Below are positions 16,202-24,696 of a DNA stretch of 64,000 nt, in pieces (positions within the stretch are counted from its first letter, which is position 1; every line of letters begins with the position of its first letter). This DNA is from JAPKYZ01 sp033763835 (GTDB taxonomy: Bacteria > Acidobacteriota > Terriglobia > Bryobacterales > Bryobacteraceae). Made by a program: the position numbers and the translations under genes. The notes under the pieces were generated by a model. The model saw only the letters and a list, made by a program, of their open reading frames with translations. It was not told where the DNA came from and did no database searches. The stretch is taken from NCBI GenBank assembly GCA_033763835.1, contig JANRJS010000038.1:1-64000 (forward strand), written 5' to 3'.

Positions 16202-17905
16202 ATGAACTTCGACATGCTCGGGTTAATCACCCGCTTGATCGATTTTGCTTGGCCGCGTTTGCGCCGAGTCTTCATCGATAAGTCGCCGATCGTGGCCGCA
16301 GATGGCGGCGCGCAGCCGAACTACTGGCGACGCTGGTTCGGTGACCATCGACGGCATATCGCCATTGTTTTTCTGCTAACCGTATGTGCGGTTGGTACCT
16401 TTTACTGGCGCTTCTCTGGACCGTCGCCGGGTGCTATCCGCATCCTGATAGCCGATATCGACCAGCGCTGCCCGGATCAAAAACAGGACTTCAAGCGTGA
16501 TATCCGCAGGGAACTTCAGCATGAGGCAGCGAAGGTAGGCGTAAAGGTCGAGGTTCGCCTGCTGGACTCGGCGATCCGATCCGACGAAACCCGAGAGAGC
16601 GCCCGCGCGCTTCTTAAGTGGAAGCGCGGGCACATCCTGATTTGGGGCGACTACGCCTGCACGTCCACAGATGTGCAAGTCGATATTCGAGCTGAGTGGT
16701 CTCTGCCCGGCGTCGATCAAGATCTATTTGTTGGAACTGGAACTAGCTACCAAGCCAAGTTATCGGAGTTGAGCGAGTTCCGGTTGCAAAACGTGACCGC
16801 GAAATCGCTGACCGGTCTTGTCTTATTCCTTCTGGCGCTAAGTGACTGGACGACTGGAAATGAGGACGGAGCTCTGGTTAAGTTCCATGAATCCATCATT
16901 AGTTTGGATCAGTCCGCCAAAATATCGCCACTATATCTGGCTGCGCCAGAGCGTCGATTATCTGCACTGGCGCATTTTCATTTAGGTCTAATTTGGCATC
17001 AACGTGAGGAGTTTCGGCAGGCAGCATATCATTACCAACAGGCTAGCGGCTATTTCCCGGCTGAATCTCATCACAACTGGGCAGTCGCGATGTCGGGATT
17101 GGCACGGAAAACATCGGGTGAAGATGCTAAAAACCTCTTCGAAGAGGCTCGAAAGAAGTTTGACATTGCGTCAAAGTTTACGCCAAACAATTCGGAGCTT
17201 CATTACAACTGGGGCAACGCTCTTGATGGACTTGGACGTTTGCATTCCGGAGATCGCGCGACGGAATTTTGGCTGCAGGCAATCTGTAAGTATGAACTCG
17301 CGGCTTGGTTAAATCCTAACGACTATAGAGTCTACGTTAACTGGGGAAATGTGCTCGATAGACTCGCAGAACTGCGACCGATGGACGAAGGGGTAACCCT
17401 TTGGGACGACGCTTTGTCGAAGTATTCTAAAGCGATCCAACTTGTTCCGCATGATCCGCTCCCAGTTGCCAACTCTGGATTAGTGGTTCATCATATAGCT
17501 CAGCGAACGCCTTATCCAGAAGCTGAGGAGCTATGGAGCAAAGCGTTGAGGCTTTATTCCGAAGCTTTGCGGATCGATGCAGACTACTATGATGCCCTAT
17601 ACAATTCTGGCGGGGCTCTTCTCAATCTCGCTCAAAACAAGTCTGGGCCTGCACGAACGAAAATCTATCAGGAAGCAGAGCGTGTTTTGAGGCGAGCCGA
17701 AGCTGTGCGCCCGGGCTCTGCTGGCTATAACTTAGCTTGTCTCATGACCTTGCAAAATAAGCGAGAGCAGGCGAGAGGATACCTCGATATGTCACTTAGA
17801 ACTGGCAGGTTACCGTTTCGGAGTCATCTCGAAAAAGACGTTTGCTTCGATTCCATCCGCAAAGAGTCCTGGTTCGCCGACATCCTCGCCGCCGCGAAGC
17901 CGTAA
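16202..17905 (+). CDS. Membrane-anchored TPR protein, AT-richer than its neighbours
   Basis: A 567-aa protein. A cytoplasmic-looking N-terminus is followed by one transmembrane helix (about 58-76). An alpha/beta domain is at about 82-175 (GAIRILIADIDQ, VEVRLLDSAIR, GHILIWGDYAC) and resembles TolB-N/sensor-like domains. Many TPR-like helical repeats run to the end (YHYQQASGYFP, NNSELHYNWGNALDGLGRL, YRVYVNWGNVLDRLAEL). From about 16800 to 17850 base composition is visibly less GC-rich and codon choice differs from flanking genes, suggesting transfer. Function is unknown; a scaffold or sensor is plausible. Confidence 0.7.
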   Translation: MNFDMLGLITRLIDFAWPRLRRVFIDKSPIVAADGGAQPNYWRRWFGDHRRHIAIVFLLTVCAVGTFYWRFSGPSPGAIRILIADIDQRCPDQKQDFKRDIRRELQHEAAKVGVKVEVRLLDSAIRSDETRESARALLKWKRGHILIWGDYACTSTDVQVDIRAEWSLPGVDQDLFVGTGTSYQAKLSELSEFRLQNVTAKSLTGLVLFLLALSDWTTGNEDGALVKFHESIISLDQSAKISPLYLAAPERRLSALAHFHLGLIWHQREEFRQAAYHYQQASGYFPAESHHNWAVAMSGLARKTSGEDAKNLFEEARKKFDIASKFTPNNSELHYNWGNALDGLGRLHSGDRATEFWLQAICKYELAAWLNPNDYRVYVNWGNVLDRLAELRPMDEGVTLWDDALSKYSKAIQLVPHDPLPVANSGLVVHHIAQRTPYPEAEELWSKALRLYSEALRIDADYYDALYNSGGALLNLAQNKSGPARTKIYQEAERVLRRAEAVRPGSAGYNLACLMTLQNKREQARGYLDMSLRTGRLPFRSHLEKDVCFDSIRKESWFADILAAAKP

Positions 17906-17924
17906 CGCCGTTGCAACCGGCGGA

Positions 17925-17937
17925 CCCTATGATAGGG
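17925..17937 (+). promoter_or_regulatory. 13-bp perfect palindrome containing the -10-like box of the TonB receptor gene
   Basis: CCCTAT, one base, ATAGGG. It contains TATGAT (17928-17933), which ends 6 nt before the TTG start codon. The symmetry and position suit either a repressor operator on a leaderless promoter or a symmetric -10. Confidence 0.4.
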
Positions 17938-17939
17938 AC

Positions 17940-20306
17940 TTGTCGCCGTCGATCCTCGCCGCCTTCATCGCCCAAACGGTCACCGTCACCGCCGACCGCA
18001 CCACGCCGCTCGACGTGCAAGCCGCCGCGCAAGTGGTTGCCGTGCACGAGCGGGAGTGGTTCGCCGACCGTCCGCTCACCACCGTCGCCGACATGCTGCG
18101 GGGGGACGCCGGAATCCTGGTTCAGAACACCACCACCGCGCAAGTTTCGCCGTTCCTGCGTGGCTTGACCGGGTATCAGGTGCTCAATCTGCTCGATGGG
18201 GTGCGGTACAACAACGCGACGTTCCGCTCCGGTCCCAACCAATACCTCGCGCTGATCGAGCCGTCGCAGGCGCGCGCCATCGAAGCTGTCCTCGGACCGG
18301 CGGCGGCGGAGTACGGCTCCGACGCCCTCGGCGGGGTGATCCAGGTGCTGACTCCGCAAGCGAAATTCACCGACACACGAGAGGCGCATGGGTCGTTCGA
18401 ACTCGGCGGTGGAACGGCGGATTGGTCGGCGCGCTCGAACGCGCAATTGCAGGTCACCGGAGCGCGCATCGCGTGGCTGGTAGGCGGATCGGTGTTCCGT
18501 CCCCAGGATTTGCGCGCGGGCGGTGCGACGGATTCGCGGCATACGCTGCGGCGGCTCTTCGGTCTGAACGACGACCAAATCCGTTCGATCACCGGCGACC
18601 AACAACAGGACACCGCGTTCACGCAAGCGGGCGCGCACACGAAGTTGGCCTTTCGGCCTAGCGACAACTCGACGCTCACCGCCTGGTATCAACATTCGAC
18701 GCAATCGGGCGTGCGCAATTACAAGGACCTGTGGGGCGGACTGGGCCGGATGCAATCGAGCTTCTCGCCCCAGTCGGTCGATTTGCTGTATTTGCGCGGG
18801 GAGCGCGCGAAGATCTGGGGGCTCGAATCGCTAGCCGGGACGTTCTCGCTGAATCGCCAACGCGATGGGTCCACGCGACAAGGATTGCGGTCCACCGATT
18901 CCGTTACGAACGACGACGTGACGGTGAACGCGCTCGGCTATACCGGGCAGGGGCGGGCGACGCTCGGCGGGCGTCAGGCGCTCGCGTTCGGCGGCGAGTT
19001 CTACGACGAATCGATCTTCGCGGCGCGGCTGACCGGCGGGCGCGCGCAGCGGCCCCTCTATCCCGACGATTCGCGCTACCGCACTGGAGCGCTGTTCGCG
19101 CAGGACGCGATCGAGCTTTTCTCACGGCGCGTCCGGTTGACGGGCGGGCTGCGCTGGACTCGCGCGGGCTATCGCACGCAGGCCGGAGCGTTCGGCGTCG
19201 CTGCGTCGGACGAGTCGTTCCACGATGTCACCTATAACTGGAGCGCTCTCTGGCAGGTGACGCGCCGCTTCGGCGTGCATTTCCTGAACGGCCGCGGATT
19301 CCGGGCGCCGAACGCAAACGATCTGGGCGTCGTTGGTCTGAACGATTTAGGCTATGAGGTTCCGGCGAGCGCGGCGGCGTCGGCGGGCGCGCTGCTCTCC
19401 ACCTCCTCGGGCGAAGGCGCCACGTCCAGCGGGCGCACGCTCAGCGCGTTGAAGCCCGAGTCGCTGCAGAACTACGAGGCGGGCATACGCTGGACATCGT
19501 CAAAGGTGTACGCCAGAGTCCAAGGCTTTTGGGCCGACTTGCGCGACCCGATCGTCCGCCGCACGCTGTTGTTCCCGGCGAACAACGTCCCCACGACGCT
19601 CGCCGGGCAAGCGGTGACGCGCATCGCGCCTACTCCCGCGCAGTCCGCGCAAGGTGTGGTGACCGTGGCCACCGCCATCGATCCGCGCGCGGTGAAATCG
19701 TTCGTCAACGACGGCCGGTCGCGCTACTACGGCCTGGAGTCGATCGTGTCCTTGCGCCCCAACGGCGCTTGGCTGATCGACGCGGGATACACGTATCTTG
19801 TGGGGCGGGACCTTAATCCCAATCGCAATATTCGCCGCCTGCCCCCGCAGTTTGGAACGCTGCGCGCGCGGTATCAGACAAGATTCGCGGGGCTGTGGGT
19901 CGAATCGATGTTGACCGCCACCGGCGCGCAAAACCGGCTCTCGGGCGGAGATATCGACGACGAACGGATTGGAGCCTCGCGCCGCCGCCAGGATATCGCC
20001 GATTTCTTCAACGGCTCTCGGATCGCCCCGTATGTCATGGATGGCCGCTTTACGCCGACGGGTGAAACGTTGTTTCAAATTCAGAATCGAGTATTGCCGG
20101 GCGTGGATAACGCGACTCGCGTGCCGATGTACACATCCACAGCGGGTTGGGCGACGGTGGATTTGCGCGTAGGAATTCCGGTGACGGATTATTTGACGAT
20201 TACGGGCGGTGCGATGAACGTAGCCGACCGTAACTATCGAGTTCACGGCTCTGGAACGGATGCGCCGGGGCGCAGCTTGTTCGCCGCCGCTCGCTTCGTC
20301 TGGTAG
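17940..20306 (+). CDS. TonB-dependent receptor (heme/hemoglobin-receptor-like plug)
   Basis: A 788-aa outer membrane receptor. The plug domain is at about residues 20-145 (LRGDAGILVQNTT, FLRGLTGYQVLNLLDGVRYN, GPAAAEYGSDALGGVIQVLTP). A beta-barrel fills the rest and ends in an aromatic residue (AAARFVW). The plug resembles heme/hemoglobin-type receptors, but the ligand is not proven. The start is TTG at 17940. The signal peptide before QTVTVTADR is unusually short (about 12 residues), and no upstream in-frame start was found, so the N-terminus may be atypical. There is no Shine-Dalgarno sequence. Confidence 0.85.
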   Translation: MSPSILAAFIAQTVTVTADRTTPLDVQAAAQVVAVHEREWFADRPLTTVADMLRGDAGILVQNTTTAQVSPFLRGLTGYQVLNLLDGVRYNNATFRSGPNQYLALIEPSQARAIEAVLGPAAAEYGSDALGGVIQVLTPQAKFTDTREAHGSFELGGGTADWSARSNAQLQVTGARIAWLVGGSVFRPQDLRAGGATDSRHTLRRLFGLNDDQIRSITGDQQQDTAFTQAGAHTKLAFRPSDNSTLTAWYQHSTQSGVRNYKDLWGGLGRMQSSFSPQSVDLLYLRGERAKIWGLESLAGTFSLNRQRDGSTRQGLRSTDSVTNDDVTVNALGYTGQGRATLGGRQALAFGGEFYDESIFAARLTGGRAQRPLYPDDSRYRTGALFAQDAIELFSRRVRLTGGLRWTRAGYRTQAGAFGVAASDESFHDVTYNWSALWQVTRRFGVHFLNGRGFRAPNANDLGVVGLNDLGYEVPASAAASAGALLSTSSGEGATSSGRTLSALKPESLQNYEAGIRWTSSKVYARVQGFWADLRDPIVRRTLLFPANNVPTTLAGQAVTRIAPTPAQSAQGVVTVATAIDPRAVKSFVNDGRSRYYGLESIVSLRPNGAWLIDAGYTYLVGRDLNPNRNIRRLPPQFGTLRARYQTRFAGLWVESMLTATGAQNRLSGGDIDDERIGASRRRQDIADFFNGSRIAPYVMDGRFTPTGETLFQIQNRVLPGVDNATRVPMYTSTAGWATVDLRVGIPVTDYLTITGGAMNVADRNYRVHGSGTDAPGRSLFAAARFVW

Positions 20307-20312
20307 GCGAAA

Positions 20313-20822
20313 CTACATCGCTTCCGGGAAGGGAAGCCGCGATTTCTCGAGCGCCTTGGCCATGGCGTCGATCGCCCCGGCCTGGTTCAGGTTGCGAGCC
20401 GCCGAAACCTCGGAAATCAGCATTTGCCGGGAACGGTCCAGCATTTTCTTCTCGCGGAACGAAAGCGGTTTGTCTTTCTGCAGAATCACCAAGCTCTTGA
20501 AAACTTGGGCGATTTCGAGCAGGCTGCCGTTCTGCATCTTGTCCGAATTCTCCTTGAAGCGATGCTTCCAGTCCGCCGAACACTTGCAAGTTCCACATGC
20601 CAAGTATTCGAGGACTTTGCTCACTTCGGAAGTTTTCGTAACTTTCCGCAATCCCACTTGCTGGACATGGGAAAACGGGACCATGACGGTCATGCTGGAA
20701 CAGGCTAGCCGGAGTAAATAGAAGCGCTCGAACTGGGCCCCAAAGGACCGCGAGCTAATGTTCTCGATCGTAGCCACCCCTTGATTGGGGTACACGACTT
20801 TTTCACCGATTTGAAAGGTCAT
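20313..20822 (-). CDS. carD: CarD family transcriptional regulator
   Basis: A 169-aa protein. The N-terminal CarD/TRCF RNA-polymerase-interaction domain is at about 1-60 (FQIGEKVVYPNQGVATIENI, YYLLR-like strand, MVPFSHVQQVGLRKV). A helical C-terminal domain rich in K/R follows (WKHRFKENSDKM, LSFREKKMLDRSRQML). CarD proteins bind the RNAP beta subunit and stabilise open promoter complexes, often at rRNA and housekeeping promoters. It is transcribed alone from the promoter at 20887-20915 and converges on the TonB receptor gene. Confidence 0.9.
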   Translation of the reverse strand: MTFQIGEKVVYPNQGVATIENISSRSFGAQFERFYLLRLACSSMTVMVPFSHVQQVGLRKVTKTSEVSKVLEYLACGTCKCSADWKHRFKENSDKMQNGSLLEIAQVFKSLVILQKDKPLSFREKKMLDRSRQMLISEVSAARNLNQAGAIDAMAKALEKSRLPFPEAM

Positions 20823-20886
20823 TCGCGGACCTCGCTCCGTACACGTGATGGGGGTTACACTTCTTTACAACTCGGTTCCGAAGTCG

Positions 20887-20915
20887 AGATTAAACCTCTC
20901 TATGGATAAAGTCAA
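20887..20915 (-). promoter_or_regulatory. carD promoter
   Basis: On the minus strand TTGACT (20915-20910) is separated by exactly 17 bp from TAATCT (20892-20887). Transcription would start near 20880, leaving a leader of about 58 nt before the carD ATG at 20822. The -35 matches consensus at 5 of 6 positions; the -10 is poorer. Confidence 0.55.
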
Positions 20916-20936
20916 TAAAAAAAATCCATCGAGAGG
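20895..20936. repeat. Inverted repeat overlapping the carD -35 region
   Basis: The 13-base arms, CCTCTC-T-ATGGAT (20895-20907) and ATCCAT-C-GAGAGG (20924-20936), have one mismatch and a 16-base A-rich spacer. The -35 of the carD promoter lies in the spacer and one arm lies between -35 and -10. This placement fits an operator. No T-run follows the repeat in the carD-transcribed direction, which argues against a terminator. Confidence 0.5.
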
Positions 20937-21005
20937 CCGTGAATATTGGGCGCGGTCAATGGCATCGCTCGCGCTAGGGATTCCATTTTCAGGATTTCGA
21001 TTCGG

Positions 21006-21028
21006 TTAAAACAGACCGAAATGGTCTG
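21006..21028 (-). terminator. Possible Rho-independent terminator after the isomerase-like gene
   Basis: Read on the minus strand, the stem CAGACC / GGTCTG (6 bp, 5-base loop ATTTC) is followed at once by TTTTAA. It lies 20 bp after the stop of the minus-strand gene ending at 21048. The stem is short and the T-run has only four bases, so termination may be partial. Confidence 0.4.
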
Positions 21029-21047
21029 CTTACCACCCCTCGAAGTG

Positions 21048-21875
21048 TTAAGCGAGCAGCTTTCGGATGTAGCCCAGATTGCGCCGCATGTCGGCGGAAA
21101 CGTCCTTGGAGGGCGAATCGGTTTCCAGATTCGCGAAGCCGCTCCAGCCCATCTCGTTGATAATCCTTAAGATTTCAGTGAAGTTGATGGTTCCTTCACC
21201 CAGGTAGCCGGGATTGTCTTTGAGATGAATCTGCGCGATCCGGTCCCGGCCCATCGCTTTCAGCTCGGCGATGGGGTCGAATCCGGCCCGCAGCAGGTTG
21301 CCGCAATCGTAGTAAATCTTCACGGCGCCCGACCGCGATCTTTCCATAATCCGTATATTGTCGCGGGCGTTGATCGTGTTCTCGAGCGCCAGGACCACCC
21401 CTACTTTTTCCGCCGACGGGGCGATTTCGCGCAAAGCGTCGCCCACGAAATCCATTTCGGCGGGGGTCGTAAGGGCGCCTTTGCCGAAAAACGGGAGCAG
21501 CATCGTCCGAGCGTTCAGGCGCTTCGTAATCGGGATCCCCTCCGCCACCCACTTCGCGCCCAGCGGGTCGGACTTTAGATAATTGACGTGCAAGATGTCC
21601 AGGCACGTACCGGCCAGCGCGATCTTGTTCTTCTTGGCGGCGGCGAGATAGGCGTCCTGGGTGGCGTTGTTGGCGAGCGGCAATTTGCCATCTTCCGGTT
21701 TACGCCCCAGCGAGACTTCGACGCCCGCGAACCCCAGCGAAGCCGCCAGATCGACGGCTTCGAGTTTCGAAGCGAGTCGGAGGTTCCAATCCGTCACGCC
21801 GATCTTCAACCTAGAGTTCGCCGCCCAGGTCGCGCGAGCCGCCGGGAGAGCCGCCAGAAAAAGCCGTCGATTCAT
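21048..21875 (-). CDS. Sugar phosphate isomerase/epimerase family protein (exported)
   Basis: A 275-aa AP-endonuclease-2-like TIM barrel (xylose isomerase-like superfamily). It starts MNRRLFLAALPAA, an export signal with an Ala-rich cleavage region. Metal-site motifs include VVLALENTINARDN (Glu), YYDCGNLL (Asp), AQIHLKDN (His) and FANLETDSP (Glu). Exported members are frequent in Planctomycetes and Acidobacteriota; the substrate is unknown. The stop of the upstream beta-lactamase gene lies 10 bp from this start, so the two are probably co-transcribed. Confidence 0.85.
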   Translation of the reverse strand: MNRRLFLAALPAARATWAANSRLKIGVTDWNLRLASKLEAVDLAASLGFAGVEVSLGRKPEDGKLPLANNATQDAYLAAAKKNKIALAGTCLDILHVNYLKSDPLGAKWVAEGIPITKRLNARTMLLPFFGKGALTTPAEMDFVGDALREIAPSAEKVGVVLALENTINARDNIRIMERSRSGAVKIYYDCGNLLRAGFDPIAELKAMGRDRIAQIHLKDNPGYLGEGTINFTEILRIINEMGWSGFANLETDSPSKDVSADMRRNLGYIRKLLA

Positions 21876-21885
21876 GCGGCTCAGT

Positions 21886-23679
21886 TTATCGCGTAAACAG
21901 GAAATAGTCGTGCGCCGCGCGGGCGATTTCGGCCAGTGCCCGTTCGCGTTGCGCGGAGGTGGCCGCTCCCGGTCCTTTGACGAACGCGGCGACGGCCACG
22001 TGTCCACGCCCTTCGGGTAACACCACGATGCCCACGTCGTCCACCGTGCCGCCGATGGTGCCGGTCTTGTGCATCACTTCTGTGCCGGGCGGAAGAATGC
22101 CCTTCAACCGGGCGTCGCCTGTCTGGCAGCGGCGCATGACGTCCAGCAGCGTGTCCGTGGACCGCTTCGAGAGCAACTTTCCGCGATGCAGTTTCACCAG
22201 CAGATCGGCCATGCCATCGGGCGTTGATGTGTCCTTAGGATCGTCGGCGAACTTTGCGTCGCGATCGGCGCGCCACCGGAGAATCAACTCCTGCGTCGAG
22301 CCGTCCACGCGAATCCCCTTGATCCCGAGCTTCGCCATCCGTGCGTTCACCGCCGCCGGACCGCCCACTTCGCGCAGAAGAATATCCGTCGCCGAGTTAT
22401 CCGAGATGAGCAGCATCAACTCGAGCAGATTGTGGACGCTCAGCACGACGCCGGGGCGCTTGAAAAGCTGCGTCAGTACGCCGCTACCGGGGTGCAGATC
22501 GCTCGCCGCCAGGCGAATTTCGCGAGTCAACGTCATCTTGCCCTCGTCGATCAGGCCGAATAACTGCACGGCGATCGGGACCTTGACCGTCGAAGCCATG
22601 GGGAACGGCTCCGCGCCACGGATCGACGACCGACGCCCGGTTTCGAGATGGATCGCCGTCGCGCCCACGACACCGGAAGGAAGGCTTACACGCGACAGTG
22701 CGTCGTCGAGCGTATCGCCGGAGGCGAAGTTGAAATAATCGTAGGCCGCCCGCGACAGGTGCGCGATGACTTTCTCGTTTTGCACAAGGCCCGCGCCGCC
22801 TTTCGTGTAAGCCGCCATCGCCAGCCGTCCGCGATTACCGGGTAGCGTCACGATGCCCGCGTCCGCGACGATCGCCGTACCGAGCGATCCGGTCTTGTGC
22901 GCCACGGGCGTTCCGGCCGGCAGTATTCCTTTAATCCGGTCCGGGCCGGTTTGGCAGCGCGCCATGATCTCGATCAATAGTGCCGTCGATTCCGGTTTCA
23001 ACAGTTTGCCTGCAGCGAGCTGGACGAGCGCCGCCGTCATTCCCGCCGGTTGTGCGTTGTCTTGTTCGTCGAGCAGGTATCGCGCCGCCGCGGCTTTGCG
23101 CTTCTCTTCCGGAACTTGGGCGAGCAGTTGATCCCACAGCGCGGGCGTGGGATTGGCGGGCATCGTTTCCAAACCGAAGAACTGGGGAGTCGAGACTTTG
23201 GTGGGCCGATCCACGCGCACGCCCGATATGCCGAGCGCGGCCATGCGCTCCATCACCGCCGCCGGTCCGCCGCCCTCGGCCAGCAGAATGTCCGTCGCCG
23301 AGTTGTCGCTGATCGCCATCATCAGTTCAAGCAGATTGCGGATCGAGAGCGCGAGCCCCGGTTCGCGCACCAGTTGCGCGAGCATGCCGCTACCCGGCGC
23401 GAGATCGGATGGTGAGATCTGCACGATGCGGTCGAGCCGTTCCCGGCCCTCGTCGATCATCGCGAGCGTGTTCATAGCGATGGCGATTTTGCGCGTCGAA
23501 GCGGCGTAAAACCACTGGGAGCCATTGACCTGCGCCGTGCGCCCGGATTCGAGATGCGTCACCGCAAACCCGACCGCGCCGTTCGGGATCTTCGCGAGTC
23601 TCGCGAGTTCCCGTTCCAGCGGTTCTGCGGTCTGGGCGAGAAGGGCGAGAGGGAGCAGGAAAGCGATGGCGCGGATCAT
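21886..23679 (-). CDS. Tandem two-domain class A beta-lactamase-like protein
   Basis: A 597-aa exported protein (signal about 1-16) with two class A serine beta-lactamase domains. Domain 1 has STRK (61-64), SDN (124-126) and KTG (262-264). Domain 2 has STVK (363-366), SDN (426-428) and KTG (538-540). Domain 2 keeps Glu464 in STQELILRW, where the Glu166 general base is expected, and a following DTSTPDGMA stretch. Domain 1 aligns there as TKVSTPQFF and seems to lack that Glu. The domains share long matching segments (NLLELM, SDNSATDILL, RCQTG) and look like an internal duplication. Beta-lactam hydrolysis or cell-wall sensing are both possible. Confidence 0.85.
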   Translation of the reverse strand: MIRAIAFLLPLALLAQTAEPLERELARLAKIPNGAVGFAVTHLESGRTAQVNGSQWFYAASTRKIAIAMNTLAMIDEGRERLDRIVQISPSDLAPGSGMLAQLVREPGLALSIRNLLELMMAISDNSATDILLAEGGGPAAVMERMAALGISGVRVDRPTKVSTPQFFGLETMPANPTPALWDQLLAQVPEEKRKAAAARYLLDEQDNAQPAGMTAALVQLAAGKLLKPESTALLIEIMARCQTGPDRIKGILPAGTPVAHKTGSLGTAIVADAGIVTLPGNRGRLAMAAYTKGGAGLVQNEKVIAHLSRAAYDYFNFASGDTLDDALSRVSLPSGVVGATAIHLETGRRSSIRGAEPFPMASTVKVPIAVQLFGLIDEGKMTLTREIRLAASDLHPGSGVLTQLFKRPGVVLSVHNLLELMLLISDNSATDILLREVGGPAAVNARMAKLGIKGIRVDGSTQELILRWRADRDAKFADDPKDTSTPDGMADLLVKLHRGKLLSKRSTDTLLDVMRRCQTGDARLKGILPPGTEVMHKTGTIGGTVDDVGIVVLPEGRGHVAVAAFVKGPGAATSAQRERALAEIARAAHDYFLFTR

Positions 23680-23742
23680 TTGCCTTGCAGGATAGCCTGA
23701 CAGTCGGCGCCCAGTTCCGTCGCTTCCCAGTCAGGAGGCAGT

Positions 23743-24669
23743 ATGAAACACACTCTTCGTTCTTTCCTGGCCGTTCTCGCCATTGGCGGCTCGGCCTTTG
23801 CGGTGGATGCGACTCTCGAGGCCGATGCGACCGTCAAGGCGTCGTCGCCTTCGGGCAATTTCGGCGGCGATGGAACCCTTGAGGTGAGCGACAAGTCCCA
23901 GGCGCTGGTGAGGTTCAACGTCAACATGATCCCGGCGGGCGCCACTCGCGAGCATTTGTCGAGGGCCGTGCTGCGGTTCTATGTGGTCTCGAACACCGCG
24001 CCGGGGACGATTTCGCTGAAGTTCGCGAATCAAACCTGGTCCGAAAGCACGGTCACCATGCTCACCGCCCCGACGGCGTCGGGGTTGCCCCCGATCGACC
24101 TTCCCGTTTTCGGCGCGGTGGGCGAGGCTGGATCTTTCGCGGCCATCGACGTGACCTCGATGGTGAAGGAATGGTTGCCCAGTCCGGGTGTCACGCCGCG
24201 CGCGAACAATGGCTTCTACCTGGAAACTGTGGGCCGGACGATTAGATTCGGGAGCAAAGAGGGAGTCCAGGGGCAGCCCGCCGAACTGCACCTCGACTTC
24301 GTTTTTCCTGGGCCACAGGGGCCGCAGGGTCCTACAGGGGTGCCGGGGGCACCTGGTGCGACGGGTCCGGCTGGTCCACAGGGCCCTGCGGGCGTTGCCT
24401 CGCTCACCGGTCAGACCATGCACATCGTAAACCCGTCCGTGATCCAGGGTGGCGACGGGTCCGTCCGCTATGCGGAATGTCCTTCGTCCCACCCCAACCT
24501 TCTCACCGGCGGGTGCGGTGTCGTGGCGCTGAGCGATCATTACTTCCTGAAATTGAGTTCCGCTGGTCCGGACCTCACTTATCCATTGAGTAAATGGAGG
24601 TGCATGTACCATGCAACCAGCCCCTCGCGGGACGTCTCTGTGCGTACGACCGCAACATGCTCCAAATAG
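23743..24669 (+). CDS. Exported DNRLRE-domain protein with collagen-like repeat
   Basis: A 308-aa protein with a signal peptide (1-20, ending FAVDA). A DNRLRE-type beta domain is at about 22-185 (DATVKASSPSGNFGGDGTLE, ALVRFNV, LKFANQTWSESTVT, IDVTSMVKEWL). Ten uninterrupted Gly-X-Y triplets (about 190-219) follow, rich in GPQ and GPA. A C-terminal domain of about 90 residues has four Cys, possibly disulfide-bonded. It is probably a surface or secreted structural protein. AGGAGG lies 7 nt before the ATG. Confidence 0.75.
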   Translation: MKHTLRSFLAVLAIGGSAFAVDATLEADATVKASSPSGNFGGDGTLEVSDKSQALVRFNVNMIPAGATREHLSRAVLRFYVVSNTAPGTISLKFANQTWSESTVTMLTAPTASGLPPIDLPVFGAVGEAGSFAAIDVTSMVKEWLPSPGVTPRANNGFYLETVGRTIRFGSKEGVQGQPAELHLDFVFPGPQGPQGPTGVPGAPGATGPAGPQGPAGVASLTGQTMHIVNPSVIQGGDGSVRYAECPSSHPNLLTGGCGVVALSDHYFLKLSSAGPDLTYPLSKWRCMYHATSPSRDVSVRTTATCSK

Positions 24670-24677
24670 CCCAGCCT

Positions 24678-24694
24678 TGCGCTACACTAGCGCA
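24678..24694 (+). promoter_or_regulatory. Perfect palindrome around the -10-like box of the ECF sigma gene
   Basis: TGCGCTA, CAC, TAGCGCA: two 7-base arms with a 3-base spacer. TACACT (24683-24688) lies across the centre and ends 8 nt before the ATG at 24697. The arms could bind a dimeric regulator or form a hairpin; no good -35 is visible. Confidence 0.45.
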
Positions 24695-24696
24695 TC

